Source: Nitrospirota bacterium (lineage in GTDB: Bacteria; Nitrospirota; Nitrospiria; JACQBW01). From it: a stretch of 32,646 bases of DNA. Of the stretch, positions 31,403-32,646 are shown piece by piece; position 1 is the first letter of the stretch, and the number at the start of each line of letters is the position of its first letter. The notes under the pieces were generated by a model that was given only the letters and a program-made list of their open reading frames with translations, ran no database searches and was not told the DNA's origin. Both the position numbers and the translations under genes were made by a program. Location: NCBI GenBank assembly GCA_016178585.1, contig JACOTA010000028.1:1-32646 (forward strand). Direction: 5' to 3'.

Positions 31403-31657
31403 ATGGCAAAAAGTGAAGCTGTGGACAAAAAAGTGGCAAGATTGAAGAAAAAATTAAACTCGGTCATCCAATCCGTCGAGGGAAAAGAGGGTTCAAGGGA
31501 AACGGTCCGTCTCTGGCATAAGAGGTTAAAAAGATCCCAAAGGAAGAAAAAATCCGTCGAAATGAATATCCTTCATATGAAGAATAAAAAGACAAAAAAG
31601 AAAACGGGAGAAGAAGCCAAAGAAGCTCCAAAAGCAGCAGAGGACTCAGCGGCCTAA
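31403..31657 (+). CDS. Small Lys-rich basic protein, unknown function
   Basis: This is an 84-residue protein with a strong Shine-Dalgarno (AAGGAGA 31391-31397, five bases from the ATG). It is very rich in Lys and Arg (AKSEAVDKKVARLKKKL, KRLKRSQRKKKS) and then turns to Ala, Glu and Lys (EEAKEAPKAAEDSAA). No signal peptide, membrane helix or metal site is seen. The first 60 residues are probably helical and the tail disordered. It could bind nucleic acid or the ribosome on charge grounds alone. It stands alone between the pseudopilin and patatin genes. The good ribosome site and promoter-like TATAAT argue that it is a real gene. Confidence 0.65.
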   Translation: MAKSEAVDKKVARLKKKLNSVIQSVEGKEGSRETVRLWHKRLKRSQRKKKSVEMNILHMKNKKTKKKTGEEAKEAPKAAEDSAA

Positions 31658-31663
31658 TTGGGG

Positions 31664-31703
31664 TTCGGGGGCATTGAGGGTGAATTTCTCGAAGGTCCCT
31701 GAA
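31664..31703 (+). repeat. Leader repeat, degenerate copy C (upstream of the patatin gene)
   Basis: TTCGGGGGC (31664-31672) can pair with GTCCCTGAA (31695-31703) as nine pairs including two G-U wobbles. It corresponds to the closing stem of copy A, and the CCCTGAATAG flank is shared. The interior is shortened from about 73 to 22 bases. It ends 10 bases before ATG 31714. Confidence 0.5.
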
Positions 31704-31713
31704 TAGGGTGAGC

Positions 31714-32646
31714 ATGGAAAATAATAAATCTTTTAAAATAGGCGTTGTTTTAGGGGGGGGTGGAACCAGGGGTTTTGCCCACCTCGGCGTCCTAAAAGTT
31801 CTGGAGGAAGAGAAAATCCCGATTGACCTCATTGCAGGCACCAGCTTTGGCTCTTTAGTCGGAGGGCTTTATGCCATCGAGCCCGATTCCGGCCTCATTA
31901 AAGAAAAAATTTTAAATTTCCTGAAGACGCCTTTATTCAAACATGCTCGTTTGGAGTTTTTAAAAGAAAACTTCACTCAGGTCAAAAACACCACCTTTAT
32001 TAACCAGATCAAGTCCTATTTCAAAAGGGGCATTTTTTACGGCATCTCCTTAAATCGGGGATTTTTTATCAGCGCCAACGAACTTCAAAAGACCTTGAGC
32101 GGATTGATCGTGGATATCCGAATCGAAGAAACCAAAATTCCATTTATCTGCGTCGCGGCCGATATTCTGACAGGAAGGGAAGTGGTCTTTTCGAAAGGAC
32201 CGATGAGAGAGGCGGTTGCCGCCAGTTGTGCCATCCCCGGAATTTTCCCTCCCGTGAAGATCGGAAATATGGAACTGATAGACGGAGGATGGGTTAACCG
32301 TGTTCCGATTGACCCGGCTTTAAGAAACGGGGCGACTTTTACCATCGCGATAGAGCCTTCGAATAACCTGGAACCTTCTGACCTCAACCGTGGCATTGAG
32401 ATCGTGCTGCGTTCAAGCGATATGACACGGAATGTTCTAAGCGAAATTCAGCTCAGGCAGGCCGATGTTGTGATTCGTCCTGAAATAGGACATATTCATT
32501 GGGCGGAGTTTCATAGGGGGCTTGAATGCTACCTGGCTGGAGAAACGGCGGCAAAAAAAATGGTCGAAACGATAAAACGGGAAATCAGAAATAAACGGTT
32601 AAGGCAGTTCCTGTTGGGGAAACCCCAACCCTCAAACCTTTCAAAA
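31714..32646 (+). CDS. Patatin-like phospholipase (RssA-like), cut by window end
   Basis: The frame is open from ATG 31714 to the last base (311 codons, no stop). The N terminus has the oxyanion loop LGGGGTRGFAHLGVLKVLEE. The nucleophile elbow is A-G-T-S-F-G (G-x-S-x-G), the catalytic Asp lies in LIDGGWVNRVP, and AASCAIPGIFPPV is the usual segment before it. These fix a Ser-Asp dyad lipid acyl hydrolase of the bacterial patatin family. An insert of about 60 residues (FLKTPLFKHARLEF... to NRGFFISANEL) separates the elbow from the rest. No signal peptide is seen, so it is cytoplasmic or on the inner face of the membrane. It would hydrolyse phospholipid or acyl esters; the substrate is unknown. 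The end near KRLRQFLLGKPQP is probably close to the true C terminus. Confidence 0.88.
   Translation, partial: MENNKSFKIGVVLGGGGTRGFAHLGVLKVLEEEKIPIDLIAGTSFGSLVGGLYAIEPDSGLIKEKILNFLKTPLFKHARLEFLKENFTQVKNTTFINQIKSYFKRGIFYGISLNRGFFISANELQKTLSGLIVDIRIEETKIPFICVAADILTGREVVFSKGPMREAVAASCAIPGIFPPVKIGNMELIDGGWVNRVPIDPALRNGATFTIAIEPSNNLEPSDLNRGIEIVLRSSDMTRNVLSEIQLRQADVVIRPEIGHIHWAEFHRGLECYLAGETAAKKMVETIKREIRNKRLRQFLLGKPQPSNLSK

Overview
The window looks like a chromosomal stretch from a Gram-negative, didermic, metal- or mineral-associated bacterium. It has Sec signal peptides, lipoboxes, an outer-membrane beta-barrel ending in Phe, a secretin, pseudopilins, and cytochromes rich in CXXCH. Family resemblance recalled from memory points to Nitrospirota or Desulfobacterota (Geobacter-like); no search was run, so the taxonomy is tentative.

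Region 1 (1-22439) is dominated by an apparent extracellular electron-transfer locus. A divergent pseudopilin start (1-80, minus) faces a propeller-type sensor lipoprotein (236-1327). A strong sigma-54-like promoter (1443-1458) then precedes a long co-directional gene run. In order it holds a 5-heme cytochrome, a six-bladed NHL lipoprotein, a 4-heme cytochrome, a parvulin-type prolyl isomerase, a 610-residue outer-membrane barrel, a second NHL lipoprotein, an 11-heme cytochrome (plus one CX3CH), and a secreted mosaic protein of about 3,000 residues built from IPT/TIG-like, propeller-like, DNGGxPG-type and FN3 modules. A small secreted protein and two tandem SUMF1-domain proteins follow. Most junctions overlap or are under 50 bp, so the genes are probably co-transcribed. 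The two smaller cytochromes have the layout of the filament-forming OmcE/OmcS family: an N-terminal H-N/D-L, CxxCHTPH, CLSCHDG, DDHP, CASCHxPH and a C-terminal CLxCH. The cluster therefore plausibly makes, folds, exports and anchors cytochrome filaments. This is inference.

Region 2 (22440-26905) begins with a patch of GTCATTGCGAG palindromic repeats and a good sigma-70 promoter. The housekeeping genes xseB, ispA, dxs and a tlyA-type methyltransferase follow (isoprenoid precursors by the MEP route, DNA repair, rRNA modification). A terminal-inverted-repeat element sits after dxs; a shorter copy sits after the first cytochrome gene. Each begins at the base after a stop codon.

Region 3 (26906-32646) has an NDP-sugar epimerase, a lipoprotein TPR-secretin-cohesin fusion, a GspG-like pseudopilin, a small Lys-rich protein, and a patatin-like phospholipase cut by the window end. 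The leaders of the epimerase, secretin and patatin genes contain related hairpin-forming repeats, two of which show a compensatory base-pair change.

No tRNA, rRNA, CRISPR array, transposase or integrase gene was recognised.
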